Assembly: GCF_004363075.1 (NCBI RefSeq)
Contig: NZ_SNYN01000008.1
Span: 87,935 to 151,934, forward strand
DNA length: 64,000 nucleotides
DNA from: Actinorugispora endophytica
GTDB lineage: Bacteria > Actinomycetota > Actinomycetes > Streptosporangiales > Streptosporangiaceae
Reading direction: 5' to 3'
The notes beneath the pieces are model-generated. The model worked only from the letters and a program-made list of their open reading frames with translations, was not told the origin of the DNA and did not search any database. Positions 18,289-27,394 of this stretch are shown here, one piece after another. How positions within the stretch are numbered: the stretch's first letter is position 1; each line of letters begins with the position of its first letter. The translations under genes and the position numbers were made by a program.

Positions 18289-19317
18289 ATGGCACACACC
18301 ACAGAGGCGGCCAGGACGGCCGAACCACCGCCCGGTCCCGATCGGCACCCGAAACCGGGGGGACGCGGCGTCCGTCCCGCGCCCGTTCCGCTCACCCGCA
18401 GGATCACGCGGAGTCTCCCGCCCTACGCCCTGATCGCCCCCGCCGTCGTCGTGCTCGGCGTCGTGCTGCTGTGGCCGATGCTGCAGATGGTGTGGAACTC
18501 GCTGCACTCCTACACCATCCGGCACCTGATGCCCGCCGGCCCCGACCCGGAGTGGAACGACTTCGCGCACTACCGCACCCTGCTCACCGACCCGTACTTC
18601 TGGTCGGTGCTGGGCAAGACCGTCCTGGTCTGCGTGACCATGGTCGTGTGCACCATCGTCCTGGGCACCCTGGTCGGCCTGCTGCTCAACAGGCTGCCCA
18701 AGGCCTTCTCCACGTTCGTGGCCGTCGGCACGATGCTGGCCTGGGCCACCCCGGCGATCAGCGCCTCGCTGGTCTTCCGCTGGCTCTTCTTCCCGGAGCG
18801 CGGCTTCGCCAACCACGTCCTGGACGCGCTCCCGGACCTGCTGGTGGGCTCGGGCTGGCTCCGGTACAACTGGTTCCTGGACGAGGGCCCGCTGTTCACG
18901 CTGCTGGTCCTGGTGGTCGTCTGGCAGGGCTTCCCGTTCGTGGCCATGACCGTGCTGGCCGGGCTCAAGAGCATCCCGTACGAGCTCTACGAGGCCGCCC
19001 GGATGGACGGCGCGAGCGCGTGGCGCTCCTTCTGGGCCGTCACCGTCCCGATACTCAGGCCGCTGTTCGCCCTGATCGTCGTCCTGCAGATCATCTGGGA
19101 CCTGCGGGTGTTCACCCAGCTGTACATCCTGACCGGCAGCAGTTTCGCCAACCCGGACGCGTACCTGCTCTCGTACTACGTCTACCAGCAGGGCTTCAAC
19201 GCCAGCCCGGCCAACTTCGGCCTCGGCTCGGCCATCGCGGTGGTCATGACGGTCCTCGTCCTCGGCATCACCGTGTACTACCTGCGCGTCATGATCCGTC
19301 AGGGGGAGACCCGATGA
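18289..19317 (+). CDS. Sugar ABC transporter permease (MalF type)
   Basis: 342-residue membrane protein with a ~50-residue hydrophilic N-terminus followed by about six hydrophobic segments. The coupling EAA loop is Y-E-A-A-R-M-D-G-A-S-A-W-R. The ATG at 18289 starts M-A-H-T-T-E. Its stop overlaps the next permease start (ATGA, 19314-19317). Confidence 0.92.
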   Translation: MAHTTEAARTAEPPPGPDRHPKPGGRGVRPAPVPLTRRITRSLPPYALIAPAVVVLGVVLLWPMLQMVWNSLHSYTIRHLMPAGPDPEWNDFAHYRTLLTDPYFWSVLGKTVLVCVTMVVCTIVLGTLVGLLLNRLPKAFSTFVAVGTMLAWATPAISASLVFRWLFFPERGFANHVLDALPDLLVGSGWLRYNWFLDEGPLFTLLVLVVVWQGFPFVAMTVLAGLKSIPYELYEAARMDGASAWRSFWAVTVPILRPLFALIVVLQIIWDLRVFTQLYILTGSSFANPDAYLLSYYVYQQGFNASPANFGLGSAIAVVMTVLVLGITVYYLRVMIRQGETR

Positions 19318-20234
19318 GCGCCACCACGGCCACCCGGCCCGCCGCCCGCCGGACCGACCCGCTGCTGCGCGCCCGCCGGATCGCGGGCCGGACCGGGCTC
19401 TACGCCGCCGGTCTCGCGGTCTTCGCCTTCTCGGTCTTCCCCGTGTACTGGATGATCGCGACCGCCTTCAAACCCGGCGGCGAGCTGTTCGCCCGGGAGC
19501 CGACGCTCCTGCCGCGGAACCCCACGCTGGACAACTTCGACCAGGTGGTCAACGGCAACGTGATCCCCGGTGTGGACTTCTGGCAGTTCCTGGTGAACAG
19601 CCTCACCGTCACCCTCGGCTCGGTGGCGGTCGGCGCGGTCCTGGCGCTGCTGGCCGCCATCGCGGTGGCGCGCTTCAGGTTCAGGCTGCGCACCACGCTG
19701 ATCGTGACGCTCATGGTGGTCCAGATGGTGCCGGTCGAGGCGCTGATCATCTCGATCTTCATCAACTTCCGGCAGATCCAGGAGGGCACCGGCGTCGAGC
19801 TGCTGGGGACGCTGACCGGCCTGGTCCTCGCCTACAGCGCGGTGTCGCTGCCGATCACCATCATGATGCTGCGCGGCTTCGTGGCCGCGGTCCCCAAGGA
19901 GCTGGAGGAGGCCGCCGCGATCGACGGCGCGGGCCACTGGACGGTCTTCTGGCGCATCCTGATGCCGCTGGTCGCCCCCGGCCTGGTCGCCGCGAGCATC
20001 TTCGCCTTCATCACGGCCTGGAACGAGTTCATCATCGCGCTCACCTTCCTGGGCCGCAGCAGCGAGACGTACACCCTTCCGCTGACGCTCTCCTACTACT
20101 TCGGCCGCTACGGCACCGACTGGGGTTCGATCATGGCCGCCTCCAGCCTGCTGACCGTGCCGGTGATGATCTTCTTCCTGTTCGTGCAGCGCCGCATGGT
20201 GTCGGGTCTCACCATGGGCGCGGTCAAGGGCTGA
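19314..20234 (+). CDS. Sugar ABC transporter permease (MalG type)
   Basis: 306-residue permease with six likely membrane segments and the EAA loop E-E-A-A-A-I-D-G-A-G-H-W. It is coupled to the preceding permease by a 4-base overlap. No ATPase gene is found in the locus, so the transporter probably uses a shared MsiK-like ATPase encoded elsewhere, as many actinomycete sugar importers do. Confidence 0.92.
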   Translation: MSATTATRPAARRTDPLLRARRIAGRTGLYAAGLAVFAFSVFPVYWMIATAFKPGGELFAREPTLLPRNPTLDNFDQVVNGNVIPGVDFWQFLVNSLTVTLGSVAVGAVLALLAAIAVARFRFRLRTTLIVTLMVVQMVPVEALIISIFINFRQIQEGTGVELLGTLTGLVLAYSAVSLPITIMMLRGFVAAVPKELEEAAAIDGAGHWTVFWRILMPLVAPGLVAASIFAFITAWNEFIIALTFLGRSSETYTLPLTLSYYFGRYGTDWGSIMAASSLLTVPVMIFFLFVQRRMVSGLTMGAVKG

Positions 20235-20255
20235 TGGTCCGCCACCGCCCCTGAC

Positions 20256-20287
20256 GGCGCCGCGCGCCGCCCCCGGGGCGCGGCGCC
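20256..20287 (+). terminator. Hairpin after the sugar permeases
   Basis: ggcgccgcgc at 20256-20265 pairs with gcgcggcgcc at 20278-20287, in the 110-base gap before the GH3 gene. It may be a partial terminator. Confidence 0.5.
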
Positions 20288-20345
20288 TCCGCCGCGCCCC
20301 GCCCGCCCCTATCTCGCCCGTCGAGGGCCTGGAACGGAGTCCGTG

Positions 20346-21803
20346 ATGCCCGCTGACCGGAGCCTGGAACGTCTCGCCAACGCCACCCTGCTGGTGCCCT
20401 TCGAGGCGTACACCCCGCCCCGCTGGCTGCTGGACGGCCTGGCCGACGGCTTCGCCGGCGTCTGCGTCTTCCACAACAACATCGAGGACGCCGAACAGAT
20501 CACCTCGGTCAACGCGAGGATCCGCGAGGCCTCGGACACCCCGCTGGTCTCCCTGGACGAGGAGGGCGGCGACGTCACCCGGATCGGGCAGCGCGCCGGC
20601 AGCGAGTATCCGGGCAACGCGGCGCTCGGCGCGATCGACGACCCCGCGCTGACCCGGTCGGTGCACCGCTCCCTGGCCGCCGAACTGCACGCTCTGGGCT
20701 TCAACCTGGACCTCGCCCCGTCGGTGGACGTCAACACCGCCGCGGACAACCCGGTGATCGGCACCCGCTCCTTCGGCGCGGACGCCGGACTGGTCGCCCG
20801 GCACGCCGCGGCCGCCGTCACCGGCCTGCAGGAGGGCGGGGTCGCCGCGTGCGCCAAGCACTTCCCCGGCCACGGCGCCACCCGCCAGGACTCGCACGAG
20901 GTGCTCCCCGTCATCGACGCCGACCCGGACCTGCTGGCGGAGCGCGAACTGCTGCCCTTCCGGGCCGCCATCGACGCGGGGGTGCGCAGCGTCCTGACCG
21001 CGCACATCGAGCTTCCCGGCCTCGGCGTGCGCGGACCGGCCACGCTGGCGCCCGAGATCGTGACCGGCCTGCTCCGCGACGGGCTGGGCTTCGACGGCAT
21101 GATCATCTCCGACGCCCTGGACATGCGGGGGGTGAGCGGGGACATCGGGGTCCCCGAGGCGTCCGTGCGCGCGCTGGCCTCGGGCTGCGACCTGCTGTGC
21201 CTGGGCCGGTTCGCCTACGCGGACCAGGTCGCCGCGGTGCGCGAGGCGATCGTGGCGGCCGTTCGGACGGGGCGGCTCGGCGCCGAGCGGTTGGAGGAGG
21301 CCGCCGCCCGCACGGACGCGGCGCGCGCGTGGGTCGCCGGGCACTCCGCCCGCCCGGGGCCGGGCGAGGCGGGGATCGGCCTGGACGGGGCCCGCCGGGC
21401 GGTGCGGGTGGTCGGCGAGCTCGGACCGCTGCGCGCCCCGTTCGTCGTCGAGGTGGACGCTCCGGCGGGGATGGCCGTGGGCGAGGTCCCGTGGGGGCTC
21501 TCCCCCTGGTTCCCCCGGACCGTGCGACTGGAGGCCGAGACGGCCGACGTGGCGGCGCTGCTCGCCGAGGCGGCCGGGTACGACCTGGTGGTCGTGGTCC
21601 GCGACGCGCACCGCTACCCCGCGACCCGGACCCTGGTCGACCGCCTGTGCCGGGCGCGTCCCGACTGCGTCGTGGTCGAGATGGGCCTGCCGGTCTGGCG
21701 GCCCGACAGCCGCGCCCACATCAGCACCTACGGCGCGGCGCGCGTCAACGGCCAGAGCGCGGCCGAGCTCCTGGGATCAGCCGAAACGGCGCCGGCGCGC
21801 TGA
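20346..21803 (+). CDS. Glycoside hydrolase family 3 (NagZ-like beta-N-acetylglucosaminidase or phosphorylase)
   Basis: 485-residue cytoplasmic enzyme; no signal peptide. The family signature K-H-F-P-G-H-G followed by D-S-H supplies the His of the His-Asp dyad, and the nucleophile is the Asp of S-D-A-L-D-M. This pattern is typical of NagZ-type enzymes that remove GlcNAc from chito-oligosaccharides or muropeptides; some GH3 members of actinobacteria are phosphorylases. It is ~140 residues longer than classical NagZ because of an extra C-terminal domain. The ATG at 20346 has ggag 6 bases upstream; an in-frame GTG at 20343 is too close. It follows the sugar importer in the same direction, so it probably degrades the imported sugar. 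Confidence 0.9.
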   Translation: MPADRSLERLANATLLVPFEAYTPPRWLLDGLADGFAGVCVFHNNIEDAEQITSVNARIREASDTPLVSLDEEGGDVTRIGQRAGSEYPGNAALGAIDDPALTRSVHRSLAAELHALGFNLDLAPSVDVNTAADNPVIGTRSFGADAGLVARHAAAAVTGLQEGGVAACAKHFPGHGATRQDSHEVLPVIDADPDLLAERELLPFRAAIDAGVRSVLTAHIELPGLGVRGPATLAPEIVTGLLRDGLGFDGMIISDALDMRGVSGDIGVPEASVRALASGCDLLCLGRFAYADQVAAVREAIVAAVRTGRLGAERLEEAAARTDAARAWVAGHSARPGPGEAGIGLDGARRAVRVVGELGPLRAPFVVEVDAPAGMAVGEVPWGLSPWFPRTVRLEAETADVAALLAEAAGYDLVVVVRDAHRYPATRTLVDRLCRARPDCVVVEMGLPVWRPDSRAHISTYGAARVNGQSAAELLGSAETAPAR

Positions 21804-21948
21804 GGCCGGAGGCCGGCGCTGCCGGCGGGACCGCCCGCCCCGTCCCGACAGGAGAACCCGTGGTCGGTGCGGCCCTCGGGCGCCGCACCGGGGCCGCGCC
21901 GCCACCCCACCGGCGCGGCCCCTCTCCGATTCACGGCATAATCGCAGC

Positions 21949-22401
21949 ATGCGCCTTTCCGCACGAGTCGATTACGCGTTGCGTGCCGCGGCCGAACTCG
22001 CGGCCGCCAGTGGCGGCCCTGTCACGGCCGAGCAACTCGCGCGCGCCCAGGCCATACCCGGCAAGTTCCTGGAGAACATCCTCACCCAGCTGCGCCGCGC
22101 CGGTCTGGTGCGCAGCCAGCGGGGCCCGGTGGGCGGCTACTGGCTCGCCCGCCCGGCCTCGGAGATCTCCCTCGCCGACATCATCCGCGCGGTGGACGGC
22201 CCACTGGCCAACGTGCGCGGTGAGCGTCCCGAGCACGTCGACTACGACGGCGCGGCGCGCAGTCTCCAGCAGGTGTGGATCGCCCTGCGCGCCAGCGAGC
22301 GGGCCATCCTGGAGACGGTGACCCTGGAGCACGTGTCCACGGCCAGGCTTCCGGAGTCGGTCCGCGTCCTGGCCGAGAACCCCGAGGCCTGGACCAGCTG
22401 A
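21949..22401 (+). CDS. Rrf2 family transcriptional regulator
   Basis: 150-residue winged helix-turn-helix protein with the Rrf2 pattern (R-V-D-Y-A-L-R-A-A-A-E-L-A, then G-G-Y-W-L-A-R-P-A wing). It lacks the three-cysteine cluster of IscR/NsrR (no Cys at all), so it is unlikely to hold an Fe-S centre. It is convergent with dps. Target genes are unknown. Confidence 0.9.
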   Translation: MRLSARVDYALRAAAELAAASGGPVTAEQLARAQAIPGKFLENILTQLRRAGLVRSQRGPVGGYWLARPASEISLADIIRAVDGPLANVRGERPEHVDYDGAARSLQQVWIALRASERAILETVTLEHVSTARLPESVRVLAENPEAWTS

Positions 22402-22407
22402 CCCGCG

Positions 22408-22443
22408 GCGGCGCGCGGCCCGCGTCGGTGAACCGCGCGCCGC
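22408..22443. terminator. Bidirectional terminator between Rrf2 gene and dps
   Basis: Perfect 11-bp inverted repeat (gcggcgcgcgg at 22408-22418, ccgcgcgccgc at 22433-22443) with a 14-base loop in the 48-base gap between convergent genes. Confidence 0.65.
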
Positions 22444-22449
22444 CCGCGC

Positions 22450-22917
22450 TCAGCGCATCGCCTCGAACATCCAGTGCTGCTGTTCGAGGTCCTGCGCGGC
22501 GGCGATCAGGAGGTCCTGGGTGACCGGGTCGGCCTCTTCGGTGGCGCCGATGTGCTCGCGGAAGCGCTCGACCACGCCGCTCAGCGCGTCGACGGCCAGC
22601 GCGATGACCTTGTCGTCCTGGAGGTAGCCGGGGTCCGGCTGGGAGATCCGGGTGTCCTGCGCGACCTTGCCCGAGCGCCCGTCCGGGTTGACCCCGATCG
22701 CCACGGCGCGTTCGGCGAGGACGTCGGTGTGGCCGCGCGCGGCCTCGACGAGCTCGTCGAGTTGCAGGTGGATGGAGCGGAAGGTCCGGCCCACCACGTT
22801 CCAGTGCGCCTGCTTGGCCACCAGTGACAGATCGATCAGATCGACGATCGCGGCCTGCAGCGCCTGGCCGGTGACCTTGCGCGCGTCTTCCGCGAGTGCC
22901 CCGTGGATCTTCGCCAT
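22450..22917 (-). CDS. dps: DNA-binding ferritin-like protein Dps
   Basis: 155-residue Dps: forms 12-mers that oxidise and store iron and protect DNA in stress. The inter-subunit ferroxidase ligands are visible in Q-A-H-W-N-V-V-G and H-L-Q-L-D-E-L-V-E. Length is typical; it lacks the Lys/Arg-rich tail some actinomycete Dps proteins use for DNA binding. It lies downstream of the clgR-like gene in the same direction. Confidence 0.94.
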   Translation of the reverse strand: MAKIHGALAEDARKVTGQALQAAIVDLIDLSLVAKQAHWNVVGRTFRSIHLQLDELVEAARGHTDVLAERAVAIGVNPDGRSGKVAQDTRISQPDPGYLQDDKVIALAVDALSGVVERFREHIGATEEADPVTQDLLIAAAQDLEQQHWMFEAMR

Positions 22918-23068
22918 CGTTGATCATCCCCTTGTGTCTCGTGGACGGCACCAGAGCCACTGCCCGGCCCCGCCCCACCGAAAACACCCGGAGCGGACAC
23001 CCCCGGAAACAGCAATGCGTCGGCCGCGCCATTGCGACCGACGGCATCGTGGCTGTGTGGGCCGGGGG

Positions 23069-23425
23069 TCAGACGCCCACCATGTCGATGACTTCTGGAA
23101 CGCGATCGGGGATCGAGTCGATGCCGAGTCGGTCGGAGCCCGATACGGACGCGGCCGGAACCGATCCGCTGAGCGCCGCCTCCTGGAGCTCGGCGAGTGC
23201 CAGCTGGTCGGAGACCTCGCGCAGCACCTGGGAGAGGGGAACCCCCAGTGCCCCGCAGATCGAGGAGAGCAGTTCGGAGGACGCCTCCTTCTGTCCTCGC
23301 TCGACCTCCGACAAGTAACCCAACGAGACCCGGGCATCGGCCGACACCTCGCGGAGAGTGCGGCCCTGCCGCTGCCGGAGCTGCCGTAGCACGTCACCAA
23401 TCAGGTGACGAAGCAGGACCATCAT
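23069..23425 (-). CDS. ClgR-like XRE-family transcriptional regulator
   Basis: 118-residue helix-turn-helix protein; the HTH runs at about 10-65 with [21 protein letters not shown]. This matches ClgR, the actinobacterial activator of clp protease and other stress genes, and the gene is downstream of cinA as in Streptomyces and mycobacteria. The C-terminus ends in a hydrophobic V-I-D-M-V-G-V, consistent with a Clp degradation tail. ClgR identity rests on similarity and position. Confidence 0.82.
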   Translation of the reverse strand: MMVLLRHLIGDVLRQLRQRQGRTLREVSADARVSLGYLSEVERGQKEASSELLSSICGALGVPLSQVLREVSDQLALAELQEAALSGSVPAASVSGSDRLGIDSIPDRVPEVIDMVGV

Positions 23426-23582
23426 TCGCGCTCCCTCCTACCGGTAGCGACCTTCATAAAAACACCGTACCTGGCCGAAGCCCGATCGTCGCACCTCATG
23501 GCTTCCTGTTCGCTGGAGGGATAACACGATCTTGGTGAGGGTTTGTTCCCAGGGACCGACCGCTTGAACAGGATGCGGTCCG

Positions 23583-24083
23583 CTAATTCGCGGTGGTCTC
23601 GGACACGCCGTCCAGCAGGAGGGACAGGGCGCTCTCGACGGTCCGCTCCCGGATGGCGGCGCGGTCGCCCTCCAGACGCAGCTCCAGCACGCGATGGCGC
23701 TGGTCAGGGCCTGCGAGCGCGGTGTAGACGGTCCCGACCGGCCTGCCGTCCTGGGGTTCGGGCCCGGCGACGCCGGTGACGGCGAGGCCGAATGTGGCCT
23801 TCAGCAGCCCGCGCGCGCCCCGGGCCATGGCGACGGCCACGTCCGGGTGCACCGCCCCGTGCTCGGCCAACAGCGCGGCCGGGACGCCCAGGACGTCGGC
23901 CTTGGCCCGGGTGGCGTACGCGATCACGCCGCCCCTGAAGACGGCCGAGATCCCGGGCACACCGGTCAGGGTCGCGCCGATCAGGCCGCCGGTCAGCGAC
24001 TCGGCGACGGCGAGCGTCTCCCCGCGGCCCCGGAGCAGCGTGTGCGCCCTGGAGGCGAGCTCCGCGGCGGCGGGGCCCGTCAC
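23583..24083 (-). CDS. cinA: CinA-type nicotinamide-nucleotide amidohydrolase (PncC)
   Basis: 166-residue CinA C-terminal domain protein, probably deamidating NMN in the pyridine-nucleotide salvage cycle. Conserved A-E-S-L-T-G-G-L-I near the N-terminus and V-T-G-V-A-G-P near the C-terminus. It has only the amidase domain, without the MoaB-like N-domain of larger CinA proteins. The GTG at 24083 overlaps the pgsA stop as GTGA and is preceded by ggagga. Confidence 0.9.
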   Translation of the reverse strand: MTGPAAAELASRAHTLLRGRGETLAVAESLTGGLIGATLTGVPGISAVFRGGVIAYATRAKADVLGVPAALLAEHGAVHPDVAVAMARGARGLLKATFGLAVTGVAGPEPQDGRPVGTVYTALAGPDQRHRVLELRLEGDRAAIRERTVESALSLLLDGVSETTAN

Positions 24084-24694
24084 CGGTCCTCCTCCGTACC
24101 CGGCTGCAGCCCGGCGCGGGACCTCCCGCGCAGTCTCAGGGCCTGGACGACGTAGTCCGCGCCGGTCCACAGCGTGACCGCCACCGCCACCGCCATGACG
24201 GTGTGCGCGACGACCTGGAAGAACAGCAGGTCGGGAAGGGGGAACAGGTAGACGCTGATCGCGACGATCTGGAGGACCGTCTTGAGTTTGCCGCCGCGGC
24301 TGGCCGGGATGACCCCGTACCTGATCACCGCGAAGCGCAGCGCGGTGATGCCCCACTCGCGGACCAGGATGACGACGGTCACCCACCACCACAGGTCGCC
24401 GAGCATCGACAGCACCACGAGCGCGGCGCCGGTGAGCGCCTTGTCCGCGATGGGGTCGGCGATCTTGCCGAAGTCGGTGACCAGGTTGCGGCGGCGGGCG
24501 AGCTCTCCGTCGATGCGGTCGGTGATCGCGGCGATCACGAAGACCGAGAAGGCGGCCAGGCGCCACCACAGGCCGTCCTGGAACATGCAGACGACGAAGA
24601 ACGGCACCATGACGAGCCTGCTCACCGTCAGGATGTTCGCGATGTTCAGCACCGGCACGGGGCCGGCCTGGGCCGCGGGGTCCGGGGTGCTCAC
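24080..24694 (-). CDS. pgsA: CDP-diacylglycerol-glycerol-3-phosphate 3-phosphatidyltransferase
   Basis: 204-residue integral membrane enzyme making phosphatidylglycerophosphate. The CDP-alcohol phosphotransferase signature is [10 protein letters not shown] followed by G-K-I-A-D-P-I-A-D. About four to five membrane helices. GTG start at 24694 overlaps the rimO stop (GTGA) and its own stop overlaps the cinA start, so rimO-pgsA-cinA form a tightly coupled chain. Confidence 0.93.
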   Translation of the reverse strand: MSTPDPAAQAGPVPVLNIANILTVSRLVMVPFFVVCMFQDGLWWRLAAFSVFVIAAITDRIDGELARRRNLVTDFGKIADPIADKALTGAALVVLSMLGDLWWWVTVVILVREWGITALRFAVIRYGVIPASRGGKLKTVLQIVAISVYLFPLPDLLFFQVVAHTVMAVAVAVTLWTGADYVVQALRLRGRSRAGLQPGTEEDR

Positions 24695-26145
24695 GTCGTG
24701 CCCGCGTCTTCCTCGTGCTCGGCGACGAGATCGACGCCCATGGCCGCCATGACGGTCGCCCGGACGATGTCGCCCACCCGGAGTTCGGTGTCGGCGTGCA
24801 CGATCGTGCTGCCGTCCACCTCGGGGGCCTGGTGCGCGGCGCGCCCCTCGTAGGCGCCCTCCCCCAGTTCGGCCTCGATGAGCACGTCCACCGTCGAGCC
24901 GACGCGCTCCTCGGCGCGCTGGGCCATCAGCTCCTCCGCGAGCTGGTTGAGCCGCTCGACGCGGGCGTTGACGACCTCCTCGGGGAGTTTGCCGTCGTGC
25001 CCGACCGCCTCGGTGCCGTCCTCGTCGGAGTAGCCGAAGACTCCGATGGCGTCCAGGCGCGCCTCCTCCAGGAAGGCGACCAGCTCGGCGAACTCCTCCT
25101 CGGTCTCGCCGGGGAAACCGACGATGAAGTTGGAGCGGGCCCCCGCCTCCGGCACGGTCTCGCGGACCGTCCCCAGCAGCTCCAGGAAGCGCTCGCGGTC
25201 CCCGAAACGGCGCATCCGGCGCAGCAGCGTCCCGCTGGCGTGCTGGAAGGACAGGTCGAAGTAGGGCACGACCTTGGGGGTGCGGGTGAGCACCTCGATC
25301 AGGCCGGGGCGCACCTCGGCGGGCTGGAGGTAGCTGACCCGGACCCGTTCGATGCCGGGGACCTCCGCCAGGCGGGGCAGCAGCCGTTCCAGGGCCCGCA
25401 GGTCGCCCAGGTCCTTGCCGTAGGAGGTGGAGTTCTCGCTGACCAGGAAGAGTTCGCGGACGCCCTCTCCCGCCAGCCACTCGGCCTCGCGCACGACGTC
25501 GTCGGGGTCGCGGGAGATGTAGGCGCCGCGGAAGGCCGGGATCGCGCAGAAGGTGCAGCGCCGGTCGCAGCCCGAGGCGATCTTGAGGTTGGCCACCGGG
25601 CCGCCGGTGAGCCGCAGGCGCGGAACGACCGGCCCCGAGGCCGGGGCGACGCCGTCGGGCAGCGGGGTGAGGGCGTCGGCGCCGAAGGACGCGTGGCCGG
25701 GCACGTGCACGCCGGGTCCCGCGGCGCGCTCGACCGGGGAGATCGGCAGCAGGGTGCGGCGGTCGCGCGGGGTGTGCGGCACGAGCGGCCGGCCCTGGAC
25801 GACGTCGTCGAGGCGCTCCCCGATGTCGGCGTAGTCGTCGAAGCTGATGACCTGGGCCTCGGGCATGGCCTCGGCGAGCTCCGAACCGTACCGCTCGGCC
25901 ATGCAGCCGGCGGCGACGACCTTCGTCCCGTCCTCGGCCGCGGACAGCAGCGCGTCGATGGAGTCCTGCTTGGCGGCTTCGATGAAGCCGCAGGTGTTGA
26001 CGACGACGACGTCGGCGGCCTCCCCCTCCTCGGGGTCGACCAGGTTCCAGCCGCCGGCGGCCAGGCGTCCGGCGAGTTCTTCGGAGTCAACCTCGTTGCG
26101 CGCGCACCCCAGGGTGACGAGCGAAACAGTACGGCGCGATGACAT
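24691..26145 (-). CDS. rimO: Ribosomal protein S12 methylthiotransferase RimO
   Basis: 484-residue radical SAM enzyme that methylthiolates the conserved Asp of ribosomal protein S12. N-domain cysteines in [18 protein letters not shown] and A-G-C-M-A-E; radical SAM motif C-D-R-R-C-T-F-C; C-terminal TRAM domain. The L-G-C-A-R-N-E and G-F-I-E patterns identify RimO rather than MiaB. The ATG at 26145 is chosen because homology begins there. Confidence 0.95.
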   Translation of the reverse strand: MSSRRTVSLVTLGCARNEVDSEELAGRLAAGGWNLVDPEEGEAADVVVVNTCGFIEAAKQDSIDALLSAAEDGTKVVAAGCMAERYGSELAEAMPEAQVISFDDYADIGERLDDVVQGRPLVPHTPRDRRTLLPISPVERAAGPGVHVPGHASFGADALTPLPDGVAPASGPVVPRLRLTGGPVANLKIASGCDRRCTFCAIPAFRGAYISRDPDDVVREAEWLAGEGVRELFLVSENSTSYGKDLGDLRALERLLPRLAEVPGIERVRVSYLQPAEVRPGLIEVLTRTPKVVPYFDLSFQHASGTLLRRMRRFGDRERFLELLGTVRETVPEAGARSNFIVGFPGETEEEFAELVAFLEEARLDAIGVFGYSDEDGTEAVGHDGKLPEEVVNARVERLNQLAEELMAQRAEERVGSTVDVLIEAELGEGAYEGRAAHQAPEVDGSTIVHADTELRVGDIVRATVMAAMGVDLVAEHEEDAGTT

Positions 26146-26307
26146 GGCTTCCAAGGTTACGGGAGGGCGTGGGCACGGCGGGGCCGCGCGGGCCGGCGTC
26201 GGGCACCCGCGCCGGCACTCCGGCGCCGGTGGCCGCCAAACCGTCCACACGACCCCTTAAGGGTAGGTCTTCCCAGGTGCGCTTCGGCCCCGGCCCCCAC
26301 CCGCCCC

Positions 26308-27231
26308 TCATCCCCGCCCCGGATCCCGCGCGTCGAAGGTGAGTCGGGCCACCTCGCCGGAGTCGCCGGGAACGCCGAGGTCCTCGCCGTTGACCCGCAG
26401 CCGGACGCTGCCCGCGTCGCCCAGGTGCAGCCGCAGCCGCCCGGGCGCGGTCCAGTCGCGGCTCTCGCCCTCGTCGAGGATCCCGGCGAAGAGGGCGTCG
26501 CCGTCCCCGTCGTACACGCTGGCCCAGGTGCTCTCCCGGACCTCGACGTGGAGCGTCACCTCGCCGTCCCCCTCCGCCTCCGCGGCCCGCCGTTCCGCCT
26601 CGGCGGCCTGGAGTTCGGCCCGGCGCTGCTCGGCCTCCCAGTCCTGGACGGGCCTGGGCTCGTCGGGGGGCGCGGGGTCGCCCGCGCTGCGCACCGACAC
26701 CTGGGCGGCCTCCTCCTCGGGCTCCCCCAGGTTCGCCCAGACCAGCACCGCCGCCGCGATCGCGATGGCGACCGCGGCGACCGCCCAGCGCAGCCAACCG
26801 CCCGGGGGCGTGGCCGCCTCCCCCTCGGGCTCCCCCGGGTCTTCGCCCTCGTTCCTCTCCCCGGTCTCGGCCTCGTCGCCGGTCGCGTCCTCGTCGCCGG
26901 GGTCGGCCTCGAACCCGGCCACGGCCCCCGGAGCCCGCGCGGGGGCCGCGCCCCCCTCCGCGCTCACCTCGGCGAGGCTCCTGGGCTGCGCCGGGGCCTC
27001 GGCGTACTCGGCGTCGAAACGGGCCAGCAGCGGACCGGCGTCGACGCCCAGCGTCCGGCATATCGTCCGAAGGTGCCCCCTCGCGTAGAAGTCCCCCCCG
27101 CACGCGGCGAAGTCATCGCGCTCCATCGCCCGGATGACCGTCCCACTGATGCGAGTGGTCTCGTGAAGCCGCTGAACCGAGCAACCCGCCTCTTCCCGGG
27201 CACTCGCGAGGGCCTGACCGATCGTCGTCAT
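26308..27231 (-). CDS. RodZ-like membrane protein with N-terminal HTH
   Basis: 307-residue protein: N-terminal helix-turn-helix (about 1-70, T-I-G-Q-A-L-A-S-A-R-E-E-A-G), an acidic Glu/Asp/Gly-rich linker, one transmembrane helix (about 150-170), a Glu/Ala/Arg coiled stretch, and a C-terminal DUF4115-like beta domain (W-A-S-V-Y-D-G). This is the RodZ architecture, linked to cell-shape control through MreB-type systems. It lies between rimO and ftsK as in Streptomyces. The ATG at 27231 has gggag 5 bases upstream. Confidence 0.85.
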   Translation of the reverse strand: MTTIGQALASAREEAGCSVQRLHETTRISGTVIRAMERDDFAACGGDFYARGHLRTICRTLGVDAGPLLARFDAEYAEAPAQPRSLAEVSAEGGAAPARAPGAVAGFEADPGDEDATGDEAETGERNEGEDPGEPEGEAATPPGGWLRWAVAAVAIAIAAAVLVWANLGEPEEEAAQVSVRSAGDPAPPDEPRPVQDWEAEQRRAELQAAEAERRAAEAEGDGEVTLHVEVRESTWASVYDGDGDALFAGILDEGESRDWTAPGRLRLHLGDAGSVRLRVNGEDLGVPGDSGEVARLTFDARDPGRG

Positions 27232-27394
27232 ACCCGCTCCCATCGCCGACACATGACGTTGTCCGCCCACTACCCAATGTGTCGCCATCGGGGCGGCCGA
27301 AAGGGCAGGCACGCCCACTCGGGAGGTCAAAAAACAGTCAGCCGGCCACGGGGCAGCGCGCCCCCCTGACGGCTCCCCGCAGCGGGAAACGGGG

